Origin: Mauremys mutica
Taxonomy: Eukaryota > Chordata > Testudines > Geoemydidae
NCBI RefSeq assembly: GCF_020497125.1
Contig: NC_059080.1
Span: 67,116,573-67,180,572 of the forward strand
Direction: 5' to 3'
DNA: 64,000 bases
In this document: positions 33,442 through 44,730 of the stretch, piece by piece
How positions within the stretch are numbered: the first letter of the stretch is position 1
How the letters are laid out: each line of letters begins with the position of its first letter
The notes under the pieces: generated by a model
Databases searched by the model: none
What the model was told of the DNA's origin: nothing
The model's input: only the letters and a program-made list of their open reading frames with translations
Position numbers and translations under genes: made by a program

Positions 33442-34420
33442 CTAAAGATCCAGCCGATGAGGAGGCCTTCTGTCTCTAAGTGGATTACGGCGAACTTCTG
33501 GTGTTGTTGCACCCGAAAGTACTAGGGGCTCAGGGTCCGCAGCACGAATAGGTGAGGAGGTGGTATCAGCTCGTGCTGGGCAAAGGGGTATCTCAGCTGC
33601 CGGCGGTAATGGAGGAGAACAGTCAGGAACAGGTGACTCATGATTCGGTGTCTCACCAGGAGGGGTGAAGTCAGACCCCTCAACTGCAGATGCGTCCTGA
33701 AGACTGGCATGACCTGGCAACAACTGATCTACATGTCGCCGCCAGGTAAGATTCTCTGCAGTCCGGACTGTATAGGAAACAGGTCCTGTTTGAGTGATGA
33801 CTGTGGCCGGGACCCATTTAGCTCTGGAAGTATAATTCCGAGCCAAAACTGGCTGTCCTGGGCTAAAGGTTCGGTCTTTTGCTCTGGGTGCCCGTCTGAT
33901 GACTTGATATTGCTGCTGATGTTGCACAGTTTGTCTGGGTTCAGAAGGTTTCAGCAGATCAAAGCAAGTGCGCAGCTGTCGTCCCATCATTCGAAAGGCT
34001 GGGGAAGCCTGGGTCGTAGCATGAGGTGTGTTTCTATAGGAAAGTAAGAAGGTATCCAGACGCTTTTGAATGGAGTGTTGTCCCTTTGCTGATTTCAAAG
34101 CGTTTTTCATTGTCTGCACAAATCTTTCAGCTAATCCGTTGGTGGACGGATAATATGGTGCTGACGTGATGTGGTGTATCCCATTTGCCTTCATAAAATT
34201 TTGAAACTCCTGAGAGACGAACTGCGGTCCGTTGTCGCTCACAAGTTGTTCTGGCAGACCAAAACGACTAAAGAGTCCTCGTAGTTTTTGAATAGTACTC
34301 TCTGCAGTAGTGGACTGCATTATAGAGACTTCTGGCCATTTAGAATGGGCATCTACTGCCACCAAGAACATGCTTCCTTCAAGGGGGCCAGCAAAGTCAA
34401 CGTGAATACGTTGCCACGGT
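33442..34420 (-). pseudogene. Gypsy integrase core and C-terminus (after the frameshift)
   Basis: The 3' part of pol in a different frame from the rest. A 309-codon frame runs 34371-33442 from its first Met, and the same frame is open back to about 34420. Integrase joins the retrotransposon DNA ends to host DNA in the nucleus. Seen here: VAVDAHSKWPEV (residues 4-15), VSDNGPQF with the second catalytic Asp (residue 46) and NGLAERF with the catalytic Glu (residue 82), exactly 35 residues apart. The first catalytic Asp lies just before the Met in the same frame. Further on, a GPVSYTV motif (GPY/F-type module) ends the domain, followed by a Pro/Ser-rich tail. No chromodomain is visible. Confidence 0.92.
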
Positions 34421-37415
34421 TTTCAGGCCAGTCCCATGGGCGTAGGGGTGCCAACTGGGGTGCATTTCTTACACCCTGACATGACATACAAGCTTTTGCC
34501 TTCTCTTCAAAAGCACTGTCCAATCTAGGCCACCAAAAATAGCTTCGTGCAATTTCCTTCATGCGCACTATTCCACAGTGACCGGAATGTAGCTGTTCTA
34601 ACATCTGTGATCTCAGGGGTGGTGGAATAATGACACGCCTCCCCCACAACAAACAACCAGATTGGACCGATAACTCCGTCCGCCTGGACATGTAGGGAAC
34701 AAGGTCGGGTGAGACCGGAGAGGTTTGTCGAGATTTTCCATGCATCACCAGGTCCATAACTTGGGATAATACTGGGTCAACGCGGGTTGCCTTCTTTATC
34801 TGAGTAGCAGTGATAGGTGTATTCTCTACCTGTTCAAAGTAGAAGATTTCCTTTTGGGCACTATCTTGATGTTTGACCGGTAAAGGCAACCTTGAGAGGC
34901 CATCTGCATTGCCGTGCAGAGTGGATTTCCGATATTTGATTTCATATGTGTGTGCAGAAAGTATCAATGCCCAACGTTGCATACGACTAGCAGCTAATGG
35001 GGGAATGCCTGTGTAGGGTCCAAAAATTGATGTCAGAGGTCGATGGTCTGTAAGAAGAGTAAACTGTCGCCCAAACAGGTACTGATGAAACTTCCTAATT
35101 CCAAAAACAATTCCTAATGCCTCACGTTCGATTTGGGCGTAGTTAGTTTCTGCTTTGCTTAGAGTGCGTGAAGCAAAAGCAATAGGTCTTTCTTCTCCCG
35201 AAGGCATAATGTGTGACACGACCGCTCCCACTCCATAAGGGGAAGCATCACAGGCCAATTGCAGGGGTAAGGATGGATCAAAGTGCGTTAGAACTTCAGA
35301 ATTTAACAATGCATCCTTAGCTTTGTTAAATGCAACATCACAGGCTTCAGTCCACTTCCAGGCCTTGTTCTGCCCAAGGAGCTCATGAAGTGGTTTTAGC
35401 AGTGTGGCTAACTGTGAGATGAACTTTCCATAATAGTTCAGTAGTCCTAGAAATGAGCACAGCTGGCTTACATTTCGAGGTGGGGGAGCCTCCACAATAG
35501 CTTTAACTTTTGCAGGGGCCTTATGAAGACCTGCAGAATCGATGATGTGTCCCAAATATTCAACAGAGGGCTTGAAGAATTCACACTTGTCTTTGCGAAC
35601 TCGTAGGCCATACTCTTCCAGTCTTTGTAGGGTAGCCTCTAAATTCTTTAAGTGATCCTCTTCATTTCTTCCAGTGACCAGGATATCATCCAGATAGCAC
35701 TGAACTCCTGACAAGCCACACAAGATCTGGTCCATAGCCCTCTGGAACAGGGCGGGAGCCGATGTGATTCCGAAGGGTAGGCGACAGTATCGATAAAGCC
35801 CCTTATGAGTCACAATAGTCAACAGCTCTTGGGACTTTTCATCGACGTGCATCTGTAAATATGCTTGACTCAGATCAATCTTACTGAACTTTTGTCCCCC
35901 AGCCAGGCCGGCGAAGAGGTCATCGATGCGGGGAAGCGGGTATTGCTCTGCACACAACACTGGGTTGACAGTGACTTTAAAATCACCGCAAATCCGGAGA
36001 GAGCCATCTTTCTTCACTATTGGAACGATAGGAGTGGCCCATGAGCTATGGGTAACTGGTATTAGGACTCCATTGGTGACCAGGCGCTCCAGGTCTGCTT
36101 CAACTTTTGGCCTGATGGCATATGGCACAGTTCGGGCTTTCAGATATTTTGGTGGACTGCCAGGTTTAATGTTCAATGTCAGAGTGATTCCCTTCATACT
36201 TCCCAAATCATCTCCAAAAACAGCAGCATGTTTCCTTAGTATAGGGGTTAGACTGGTTTCTTCTTTAGTCATCCGGTGCACTTCTGCCCAGTTCAGCTGA
36301 ATCTTCCCAAGCCAAGACCTACCCATTAAGGCTGGGTAGTCACCTCTCACCACAAACAGTGGCAATTTAGCCGCCCGTCCATTGAGCTCCACCTTAACAT
36401 CAATAGTGCCCAACATGGGCACAGCTTCACCTGTATACGTCTTCAGAACAGTTTTTGTTGCCTTAAGCGGAAGATGCTGTAGCTTTTCCTTATACACAGT
36501 CTCAGGAACCAGCGAGACAGCTGCACCGGTGTCTAGTTCCATGCGTATAGGTTTGCCCTCCAATAAGGGGGATACCGAGTATTCATGTGAGCCCGCTGCC
36601 AAAGACAAAACATGCAGTGGCACTTCCTCTTGTGAGGCGGTGTTACCTTGATCATCCTGGGTCTGCTCTAGGGTATGCAAGGTTCCTCTTTTTGTCGGCC
36701 AGACCACAGGCCTCTTTTTCTTTTGTTTACAGGCACACTCAATGTGTCCCTTTTTGCCACAGTGTCGACACACCAGGTCCTTACACCAGCATTCTGATGC
36801 CTGGTGTCCTGGCTTACCACAGCAGTAACATTCTTGACTCTGCACAGTTTTGTGGGTCGGTTCTTGTGACACTTTTTGCACCCTAGGGGGTGCACCGATG
36901 TATTGTGCCTCCCTTGTAGCCAGTTCCATGGAGACAGCAATATCAACAGCCTTCTGTAATGTAAGCTGAGCCTCTGTCAGTAGGCGCTTCCGTATAGCTT
37001 CACTGCAGAGGCCACACACTAACCTGTCACGCAGAGCATCATTTAACATCTCTTTAAATTCACAGTGTTCTGCTAGCTTTTTTAAAATGGCTACAAATTG
37101 TACAACTGTTTCATCTTCCTTTTGGTCTCTTTTGTGGAACCTATATCTTTCAGCAATTACCAGTGGTTTTGGGGAGAAATGAGACCCCAGGATTTCCACA
37201 ATGTCACTGTAAGATTTAGTCTCAGGCTTAACAGGGTGTAGTAAGCTGCGTAGCAGAGAGTAGGTTTTAGCCCCTACAACAGTTAAGAATATTGGCACCT
37301 TCTTCGCTTCTGTAATGTCATTTGCAATACCAAAAAGCTCAAAACGCTCAGTATACACATGCCACTGCTCTGTATTCTCATCAAAAGGCTCCAGGGGCCT
37401 GGTCAGAGTAGCCAT
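34353..37415 (-). pseudogene. Gypsy gag-pol polyprotein (Gag-PR-RT-RNase H-integrase N-terminus)
   Basis: One uninterrupted frame of 1020 codons from the Met at 37415 (an upstream in-frame Met at 37451 is possible but lies before the MATLTRPLEPF start usual for such proteins). Counting from 37451, the domains are: Gag about 13-190; two CCHC knuckles CYCCGKPGHQASEC (208-221) and CRHCGKKGHIECAC (228-241); protease with DTGA (307-310); RT with LPFGITSAPALFQ and the catalytic YLDD (586-589); RNase H with CDAS, TDHRP and NADGLSR; integrase zinc finger HHCC (H955, H958, C988, C991). Gag and Pol share one frame with no slippage site needed. The frame is lost near 34417, between the zinc finger and the catalytic core, by what reads as loss of one base. 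Otherwise the coding sequence is intact, which fits the near-identical LTRs. Confidence 0.95.
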
Positions 37416-37518
37416 GATTTTTAGTTTCACTTTCACAGTCAGTGCAAACAAGCAGCTTTTTTTCTTTGTTTGGTCTTTACCTTGACTTCTACTTCCTTCT
37501 GTTACTGGAGCAGCACCA

Positions 37519-37538
37519 GGATCCCACCCTCGTCGCCA
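37519..37538 (-). promoter_or_regulatory. Primer binding site, tRNA-Ser type
   Basis: On the minus strand TGGCGACGAGGGTGGGAT starts one base inside the 5' LTR. It complements the 3' end of tRNA-Ser(GCU) with CCA added, with a single mismatch by my recollection of the vertebrate tRNA. Confidence 0.8.
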
Positions 37539-37539
37539 G

Positions 37540-37730
37540 TGTTATATCCTAGGGGCAGCCGGTGTAGGAAGCAATCACTTGAGGCCAGAGAGCAGACAGC
37601 TAACCAAAACCTCCATTTTATTTACAGACACAGAGAGCTCACTCAGCCGGTTGAAACCGGCTGAGCTATCCCTTAATAGTCTAACTCAGTTGCCATAGTA
37701 ACAAAACCCATGACAACCAAATACACAACA
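37540..37730 (-). repeat. 5' LTR of the gypsy element
   Basis: 191 bp, TG...CA, followed on the plus strand by the CTAAT duplication at 37731-37735. It differs from the other LTR only at 37610. Confidence 0.97.
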
Positions 37731-37735
37731 CTAAT

Positions 37736-38891
37736 AATCTGTAGAAACATGTAAATATTATGTAAGTGTGCATGCATGCTCTACCAATAAGTACTTGTTC
37801 GGTATGCTTGCATGCACTAACAATAAACTCTAGTAACTTGTATTTAAAGAGCAGGGAATTGGTATTCATGCTTTTGAACTAATCAAGTGTTTCCCTAGAA
37901 ATCACTAGGAAGTAAGCAATTTCACAGAAGTCAAAACTCAAGATATGGCAGTAACCTACAAGCATAATGCCTTAGCCTAGGGTATATATTTTAGTATATG
38001 TGTGTGTATATATATTATATATATTCCTGCCAATGTAATGAACCAATGTTGAATCCCTTATGTCCATGTTTGGGACACAAACCTCTGGAAGGTGGTATAG
38101 CCATGCATCATGCACCTGAACCAAAAAACAGTAGTTCTCTGGTGATGTTCAAATCTTTATAGACAAATAGTCCTTTGAAGAAATTAAATTACAGCACATT
38201 AAGATACTGAGTGCAGCAAATCCAAACATTAATCTTTTTGTATGTGATGGCATCTTGAACAGGATTGAAGCCCTACTGTGCTAGGCACCATTCCTGACCC
38301 AAAGGATTTACAATCTAAGTCCTGCTGATCCTAGAAGCATATTCACATGAGTGCAAGTGTCCTCCAGTGAGGATCAAATATCAAGATCAGGGTCCGAGAC
38401 AGGAATATCAAGTAGTAAATAAATTTAATCTTTCTGAGAGTGGAACACTTGTATGAAAATTGTGTCCTTCAGTTTGACTCTCTCTCCTACCAAGAGTGCT
38501 GTATTTAAGATCAAATGTCAGATCAACATGACTAAGTTGTACTGATTTGCCAATACTATTAGCTTTTCTGATCTGATAAAAGTGATAGCTTCAGAAATAT
38601 TTTACTTTCCAAAGAAAAATGAAGATCTCAATGTCCTTTTATCATTATTATTTAACACTCATCATACCCATTAATTCTTCAGTAGTGTTTCACTTGAAGG
38701 ATTGCATTAGTCATTCACAAAGTACTGAGATAGGATTTAGATACATGCCAATAGACAGAGAAATGCAATTTATTTGGTGAAATTCAAACAATGCCAGTAA
38801 TTGTATTTATTACTCTCATAATTCCAGTCTATTTTACCTTTCTCCCCCCACCCAAAAAAAACAGGCATCACTATCACACTAAGATCTCCAA
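37736..38891. other. Intergenic sequence with a TG/TA microsatellite and a SINE tail remnant
   Basis: An alternating TG/TA tract lies at 37989-38026. At 38245-38330 'attgaagccctactgtgctaggcaccattcctgacccaaaggatttacaatctaag' is an inverted SINE tail of the kind seen at 16640-16800. Nothing else recognised. Confidence 0.5.
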
Positions 38892-39159
38892 GAGTATGTC
38901 TACCCTGCTGTTGGGAAGTGAGACTGCAGCACGTGTAGCTATATTGTTAGCTTGAGAAACAACAGCAGTGAAACCAAGGTAGCGCAGGTGGCAGCAGCTT
39001 GACTATGCACCCAGGGGTCCTGGGAAGGATGGGGCTGTACTGCCCAGGCTTCACTGCTATTGTTACTTGTGCTAGTTTTGATCTAGCTAAATCAAAACTA
39101 GCTCAGGTATATCCACACGCGCTGAAGTCACACCTCCCTTTTGCAGCATAGACATAACC
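38892..39159. mobile_element. Harbinger-like MITE, diverged
   Basis: The left end GAGTATGTCTACCCTGC and the right end GCAGCATAGACATAACC are inverted repeats with a few mismatches. Flanking trinucleotides are CAA and TAA, one mismatch from a 3-bp duplication. The interior contains an inverted pair around 'tagttttgatctagctaaatcaaaacta' (39072-39099). Confidence 0.6.
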
Positions 39160-39580
39160 TAATTTTCTGCTGCTCCTCTGTAATAACACCCACCCCACCC
39201 ATGATGTACTTACAGTCGGTTTTTAAAAGGTATTTAGTATTGTCAGGGAAGCATGAAATACTGGACTATCAGACCAGCTTGTTGACCCTTAAGGAACAGG
39301 TTTCTATTTGTTTTCAAGTCATGGAAATCATGTATGCTTAGCCCTGGCAGGAAGGGCAAAATTTAAAGCATATCACCCATGCATCTGTCATTCACTTCCC
39401 TCCCCTCCTCCTAGTACAGGCCGATGCAGGGAGCAGCATAAATGACTTCAAAGGAAAGGACACAAGACACAATAATGTAGCGCTATTGAGGGAGGGAATT
39501 CAATGAAAATCTTTGCAGGTTTAAAAAAGACTCACAAGAAAATACTGGGACCTTCCTGAACACTTGTAAAAGCAGAAGTG
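39160..39580. other. Intergenic sequence, nothing recognised
   Basis: No repeat or coding signature seen. Confidence 0.4.
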
Positions 39581-39817
39581 TTAGGGTACGTCTACACTAC
39601 GGGATTATTCCGAATTTACATAAACCGGTTTAACAAAACAGATTGTATAAAATCGAGTGTGCGCGGCCACACTAAACACATTAAATCGGTGGTGTGCGTC
39701 CACGGTCCGAGGCTAGCATCGATTTCTGGAGCATTGCACTGTGGGTAGCTATTCCGTAGCTATCCCATAGTTCCCGCAGCCTCCCCCGCCCCTTGGAATT
39801 TCCGGGTTGAGATCCCA

Positions 39818-40123
39818 GTGCCTGATGCGGCAAAATCATTGCCGCGGGTGGTTCTGGGTAAATGTCGTCAGTCACTCCTTCCGCTGGGAAAGCAACGGCA
39901 GACAAGCATTTCGTGCCTTTTTTCCCTGGATTGCCCTGGCAGATGCCATAGCATGGCAATCATGGAGCCTGTTTCGCCTTTTGTGACTGTCACCGTATGT
40001 GTACTAGATGCCGCTCACAGAGGCGATTCAGCAGCGCTACACAGCAGCATGCTTTTGCTTTTGCATGATAGCACAGATGGTTACCAGCCATATTGTACCA
40101 TCTACCATACCATAAATTGGTAA
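39818..40123 (+). pseudogene. Conserved short frame of Harbinger family F (copy 2)
   Basis: A 101-codon frame with SLSRVVLGKCRQSLLPLG near the start, a central MEPVSPFVTVTVCVLDAAHR and the HTINW end. It is the counterpart of the frames in copies 1 and 3 and in the F block at 52218. No known domain. Confidence 0.4.
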
Positions 40124-41129
40124 TAAGATGATCGTGGCTACCAGTCCTTTTGCACTGCTCCATCTGTTGCTGTCATAAGTGCCCCTGGCTGCTCTTAGCC
40201 AGGGGCGCAAAAGCCAAAATTGGGAATGACTCCCTGAGTCAATCCCTCCTTTTTGGTATCTAAAAATAGAATCAGTCCTGCCTAGAATATGGGCAAGTGT
40301 ACTAGAGAACCACTGTATCATAGAACTAGAGAGCACAGCTGCTCTGTGTCAGATCCTGCAGAAATTATGAGCTGTATGCTATTCACAGGGGGTGCTCCTG
40401 CAACAACCCCACCTGTTGATTCCGTTCTTCCCTCAGCCTTTCTGGGCTACCGTAGCATTGTCCCCCCACTTGTGTGATGAAGTAATAAAGAATGCAGGAA
40501 TAAGACAGTGACTTGTTAGTGAGATATGAGTGGAAGGCAGCCTCCAGCTGCTATGATAGTCCAGCCAGGACAGTAAGGAGTGTGTAGGAGAGGAGCCCAG
40601 CATCCCTCTGCTAGTCCAGGGGCAATTGAATCTTTTCTTTACACATGAAGGGTGGGGGCTGATGGAGCTCAGCCCCCTGTTGCTATGATGACGATGGTTA
40701 TCAGCCCATACTGTACCATCTACCAGGAAAAATTAGGGCCAGGCGCCCTTGATTGACCTTACTGATGCTAGTCAGCATGGTTACCAGTCCTTTTGCACTG
40801 CCCCATGTGCCAATAGCCTGATGATGAGGACGGATACCAGCCATATTGCACCATCAGCCATCCATAGTGTGGGGGGAGCAAGGATGTTGGTGTTGAGTGC
40901 TGCACCATCGCGTCTATCTGCAGCATTCAGTAAAGATAGGGTGACATGTAAAAGAGTCAAGAGAGGATTGTTTTCCCTTTCACTTCTGGGGGGTGGGTGG
41001 GGGGGTGCGTAAATTGCCTAGCTATGCCCTGACCAACCGCGGACACTGTTTTTGACCTTAGAAGCATTTGGAGCTCAGCCAAGAATGCAAATGCTTTTCA
41101 AAGACTGCAGGAACTGTGGGATAGCTTGA

Positions 41130-41285
41130 GTCCTCCAGTCCATGAGCGTCCATTTGATTCTTTGGCTTTCCGTTATGCTTTTCACGCAGCAGTGCGCTGA
41201 GTCCCTGCTATGGCATCTGTCTGGAGATTTTTTAAAAATGATTTTGAATTTTGTCTTCTGTAACGGAGTGCTGATAGAACAGAGT
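41130..41285 (-). pseudogene. Decayed Myb/SANT exon of Harbinger family F, copy 2
   Basis: On the minus strand the SVLSAL-like, RRQNSKS-like and KESNG-like blocks are recognisable in broken frames. The upstream part with the start codon is absent because the element jumps to its terminal region near 41286. Confidence 0.5.
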
Positions 41286-41314
41286 ATAAAGGGTATAAAG
41301 AGCCCTTTATACCG

Positions 41315-41419
41315 ATATAAAGGGCCTCTTAGTGTGGACGGGTGTGGCGTTAAATCGGTTTTACGCTCCTAAAACCGGTTTAAACGCCACACCCGTCCAC
41401 ACTAAGAGGCCCTTTATAT
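41315..41419. repeat. Perfect 35-bp inverted duplication at the end of copy 2
   Basis: Arms 41315-41349 and 41385-41419 are exact reverse complements, from ATATAAAGGG to the GGGTGTGGCG side. The outer edge stops at the centre of the ATAT/ATAT palindrome found near this end in copy 1. Confidence 0.95.
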
Positions 41420-41462
41420 CCCCTAAAACAGACAGAAACAAAGAAAGAATCATAACTGGCTT

Positions 41463-41686
41463 CAGGGCCGGCTCCAGGGGCTTTGCCGCCCCAAGCAGCC
41501 CAAAAAAAAAAAAAAAAAAGAAAGCCGTGATCGCGATCTGCGGCAATTCAGCGGGAGGTCCTTCGCTCCAAGTGGGAGTGAGGGACCCTCCGCCGAATTG
41601 CCGCCGAATACCTGAAAGTGCCGCCCCGCTCCGGAGTTGCTGCCCCAAGCACCTGCTTGATAAGTTGGTGCCTGGAGCCGGCCCTG
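41463..41686. mobile_element. hAT MITE, ACTGGCTT target duplication
   Basis: 224 bp with a perfect 8-bp duplication ACTGGCTT (41455-41462 and 41687-41694) and inverted termini CAGGGCCGGCTCCAGG / CCTGGAGCCGGCCCTG. An A run of about 18 lies at 41502-41519. The termini resemble those of the hAT MITE at 30660-31003, so the same transposase could have moved both. Confidence 0.95.
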
Positions 41687-41694
41687 ACTGGCTT

Positions 41695-42599
41695 TAGAAA
41701 GGCATTACATGTTCGGGCACATTCTCAGCAGGTGTAAATTGGTATTGCGGCATGGAAGTCAATTGCCACAATTTACATCAGCTGAGAATCTAGTCCTTAG
41801 AGCTCAACAGAGCTGGGAAAATAGTGGGAAGCAGCATTCCAAAAAATCTGAGCATTCTGAAAATCAGCTGGATTTGGCGTTAGCACCCTCCCCACTTCCT
41901 TTCCACCCTCTCTTCTTTTGCAAAGTTCTGTTCACGTGACTTCATGTGAAATGATTTCAGACCCTTGGTTCAAATTCATTTAAACTAAAGACAAAAATGC
42001 ACTAAAAACACAAAATAGAAGTTTCTGAGTGCAAGCTGCAGTAGTTTATAAGAGTTTGGTCACCTGGTATTGTTCCTGTTCACTCTTTGTTTAGCCCTAT
42101 CACACAGCTTGCATAGTGAATTCCAAATATCTAATATTCACGACAGACAGAGGATGAACAAACTGTACCCTGAAATCTGATCATATAACTTATTCCTTAT
42201 ACAGTTCTGAATAATGAACAGATTCTTGAACTAATGCCTGGACAATTTGCAAAATAACAATGGACTCAGTTCACTGAATCAGCTATTCTCTGTAAATTAT
42301 TTCATCAGCTCTAGAACCTACACTGGTGTCATAGCTGCACTCTTAAGGGAGTGCAATAGATAATCAGAGAAAGGAACTGAAGAGTTGCAAAGATAGTCAC
42401 CATTTGGAATTTTAATCATGCTAACTTCTAATTTTTGTTGATTGTCTGTTCTGATTGCAACCTTCTAAAGGTGAGTGCTGTCTTGTAAACAGCTGATCAT
42501 GCTGTTGGCATCTAACAAATATTAATATATTTTAAATATATGCAGTTTCAGAACACATCTAAACACATCCATGCATTTTAACAGCAAGATATATCTATA
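41695..42599. other. Intergenic sequence, nothing recognised
   Basis: No repeat or coding signature seen. Confidence 0.4.
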
Positions 42600-42990
42600 C
42601 AGCTGGTTGAAAATTTTCCAAAGTAACATTTTTTCTGTCAGAAAGCACTGTTCTGTCAAAATCAATACTTTATGCAGGAATGTGTCAATTTTGTTTCAAC
42701 CTTAATGGAACAGAGTATTATGAATTTTCATTCAAAACAACTTTTAATTTTGAAGTTTATTTTTATTTTTATAAATTATAATGTGAAATATAAAAGTCAA
42801 TAGCGGAACAAGTTTTTTGATTTTATCAAAATGTAATGTTCCAACTGACTCAGAATTTTTTCTTCAAACATTTCATTTTGTGGAAAATACTGATTTTTGT
42901 TTTGTTTTGTTTTGATTCAGAATGAAAACAAGTCCCACAGTGTCAGAATTTCCCCAGAATGGAAATTCCAAGTTTCAACCACCAAGTTTA
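42600..42990. mobile_element. TA-flanked MITE-like element, decayed right end
   Basis: The left end is CAGCTGGTTGAAAATTTTCC after TA (42598-42599), matching the GAGCTGGTTGAAAA end of the 15356 element. The A+T-rich interior has 'gaatggaaattcc' and 'tttcaacca' near 42956-42984, where the right end should be. It includes a (TTTTG)n tract at 42895-42914. The right boundary is uncertain. Confidence 0.45.
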
Positions 42991-44142
42991 GTTTTAGAAG
43001 TTTATAGAAAAACGTAAAGCTACTGCTAAACTACTAAATGGAAAACTTGGAAAAGTCAAACTGGCACCACATTTTATATTCTGAAGAAAGACTGAGATTA
43101 TTGCTTGTTGTGAAACTGTCATTATTTCTCAAGTTCCTGTTTACCAAGAATGTTTTTTATGAAACACTCTTCTATAAAGAAAACCTTCAGGGCAGGGCTG
43201 ACAAAAATATGAGGCCACCTTGTTTTTGTAGAGATGAGGATTTGTATGTATGAGTTCTGTTTACCATGAAATTAACAGTATCTCGAGCACCTAATTCTAA
43301 TCATATTTACTGGTAGGTCTATGATTATCAGAAATTAATTATCACTAGAGTCCATTTCTCAAACCCAACAGATAAATCATAACTTGAAATGGCATTTACC
43401 AGGAAACATCTGAAAAATGGAAATTTTCTCTCACGAATTGAGTGGCATTGAAATTGTTTGCTATGCCCGTCTGATTTCAGCAATGACTCTGGTATTCCTT
43501 ATACAAAATACACTACTTACTGAGATAAAATACATGAAAATGTAGTGTAATTAATATATCTCTTTCCCACCATCCCCCACAACCCACCTCCAACTAAAAC
43601 TAAGAAAGGGCATATAAGAGAAGCAGTTTTGAGAGAATGCCAGTATTCAGGACCCCCTCAGCGTCAGGAAATGATGAGTTTGCTTCTGAGAAATATCTAC
43701 CACAGTGAACTGTGAAGATAATGACATCAAAAAATGATCTGCACCTCAAGAATAATGATAATTATTCAAGATGAATTTTTGATGACATCTCCATTCACCA
43801 ATTAGTTTGCTAGTCACCAAAGAGCACATTCGGCAAGGGCATTTGAGCAGAGCACTGAAAAAATAACAGGAGAAAGGGAGACAAAAGGTGGCCCCAATCC
43901 TCTACTCATTTACATCAGCTTAGGTCGGGGTTATTCCATGGAAACCGGCCGAGTTGCATTGGCTTTAAACCAGCGTAACAGAGAGGAGAATCAGGATAGC
44001 TATTATTGTTATTTTATTGCTTAATAAAACAGTAGGGGCATATCCTCAGCTGTTATAAATTGGTGTAGCACCATTAAAGTGAATTCAAACAATAACAAGG
44101 CTCAGTGCCAGACCAGGCACTAGCATAGCATAGAACGTCCTC
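42991..44142. other. Intergenic sequence, nothing recognised
   Basis: No repeat or coding signature seen. Confidence 0.4.
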
Positions 44143-44502
44143 TTAAGCCTGGCCTACACTACGCGTGTAAACCGGTTTTAGGAGCGTAAAACCGATTTAA
44201 AGCCACACCCGTCCACACTAAGAGGCCCTATATATCGGTATAAAGGGCTCTTTAAACCGGTTTCTGTACTCCTCCCTAACGAGAGGAGTAGCGCTAATAT
44301 CGGTATTACCATATCGGATTGGGGTTAGTGTGGCCGCAGATCGACGGTATTGGCCTCCGGGCGGTATCCCACAGTGCACCACTGACTGCTCTGGACAGCA
44401 ATCTGAACTCGGATGCAGTGGCCAGGTAGGCAGGAAAAGCCCCGCGAACTTTTGAATATTTCCTGTTTGCCCAGCGTGGAGCTCCGATCAGCACGAGTGG
44501 TG

Positions 44503-44730
44503 ATGCAGTTAAAAATCAAAAGAAAGAAAGAGCTCCCGCATGGACGATGTGGACGTGATCGCTGTAAGGGCAGGCAAATCTCTTCTATCAGCACTACGTT
44601 AGAGAAGACGAAATTCAAAATCATTTTTTAAATATCTCCCGACAGATGCCATAGCAGGGACTCAGCGCACTGCTGCGTGACAAGCGTAACGGAAAGCCAA
44701 AGAATCAAATGGACGCTCATGGACTGGAGG
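44503..44730 (+). pseudogene. Decayed Myb/SANT exon of Harbinger family F, copy 3
   Basis: The ATG at 44503 is followed by an A/G-rich Lys run, then DVIAV, KSLLSAL, RRRNSKSF, TDAIAGTQRTAA and KAKESNGRSW in one register with three stops (44594-44730 area). These line up with the exon of the 50123-54976 element (ESVLSEL, AMRDRGYRRDATQ, KIKAANGRYG). This is the clearest version of the relic in family F. Confidence 0.65.

Larger units (their letters stand above)
33120..37730 (-). mobile_element. Complete Ty3/gypsy LTR retrotransposon, CTAAT target duplication
   Basis: A 4611-bp element on the minus strand, flanked by a perfect 5-bp duplication CTAAT (33115-33119 and 37731-37735). The 191-bp LTRs differ by one base (33190 T against 37610 C), so it inserted recently on the scale of this window. 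The internal order on the minus strand is primer binding site, one gag-pol frame (Gag with two zinc knuckles, protease, RT, RNase H, integrase zinc finger), a frameshift, the rest of integrase, then the polypurine tract. The order RT-RNaseH-integrase identifies Ty3/gypsy (Metaviridae). No envelope gene is present. The tRNA-Ser-type primer site and single gag-pol frame suggest a mag-like lineage, which a phylogeny would need to confirm. Confidence 0.97.
39584..41419 (-). mobile_element. Harbinger family F, copy 2, with a fold-back end
   Basis: Inverted relative to copies 1 and 3. The left end GGGTACGTCTACACTA follows TTA (39581-39583) and matches the right ends of the other copies. The other terminus (GGCCTGGTCTACACTACGCG) is missing. 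It is replaced by an inverted duplication: 41385-41419 is the perfect reverse complement of 41315-41349, with a 35-nt spacer carrying AACCGGTT. No second TTA is present. The interior matches copy 3, including the segment lost from copy 1, and contains the decayed Myb/SANT exon near 41130-41285 on the minus strand. Confidence 0.87.

Noticed and set aside
33120..37730. Endogenous retrovirus with an envelope gene
   Set aside because: The order of domains, the GPY/F integrase module and the short LTRs fit Ty3/gypsy, and no further frame follows integrase before the polypurine tract.
37989..38026. TG/TA alternation as a regulatory or replication element
   Set aside because: It is an ordinary short microsatellite with no flanking structure.
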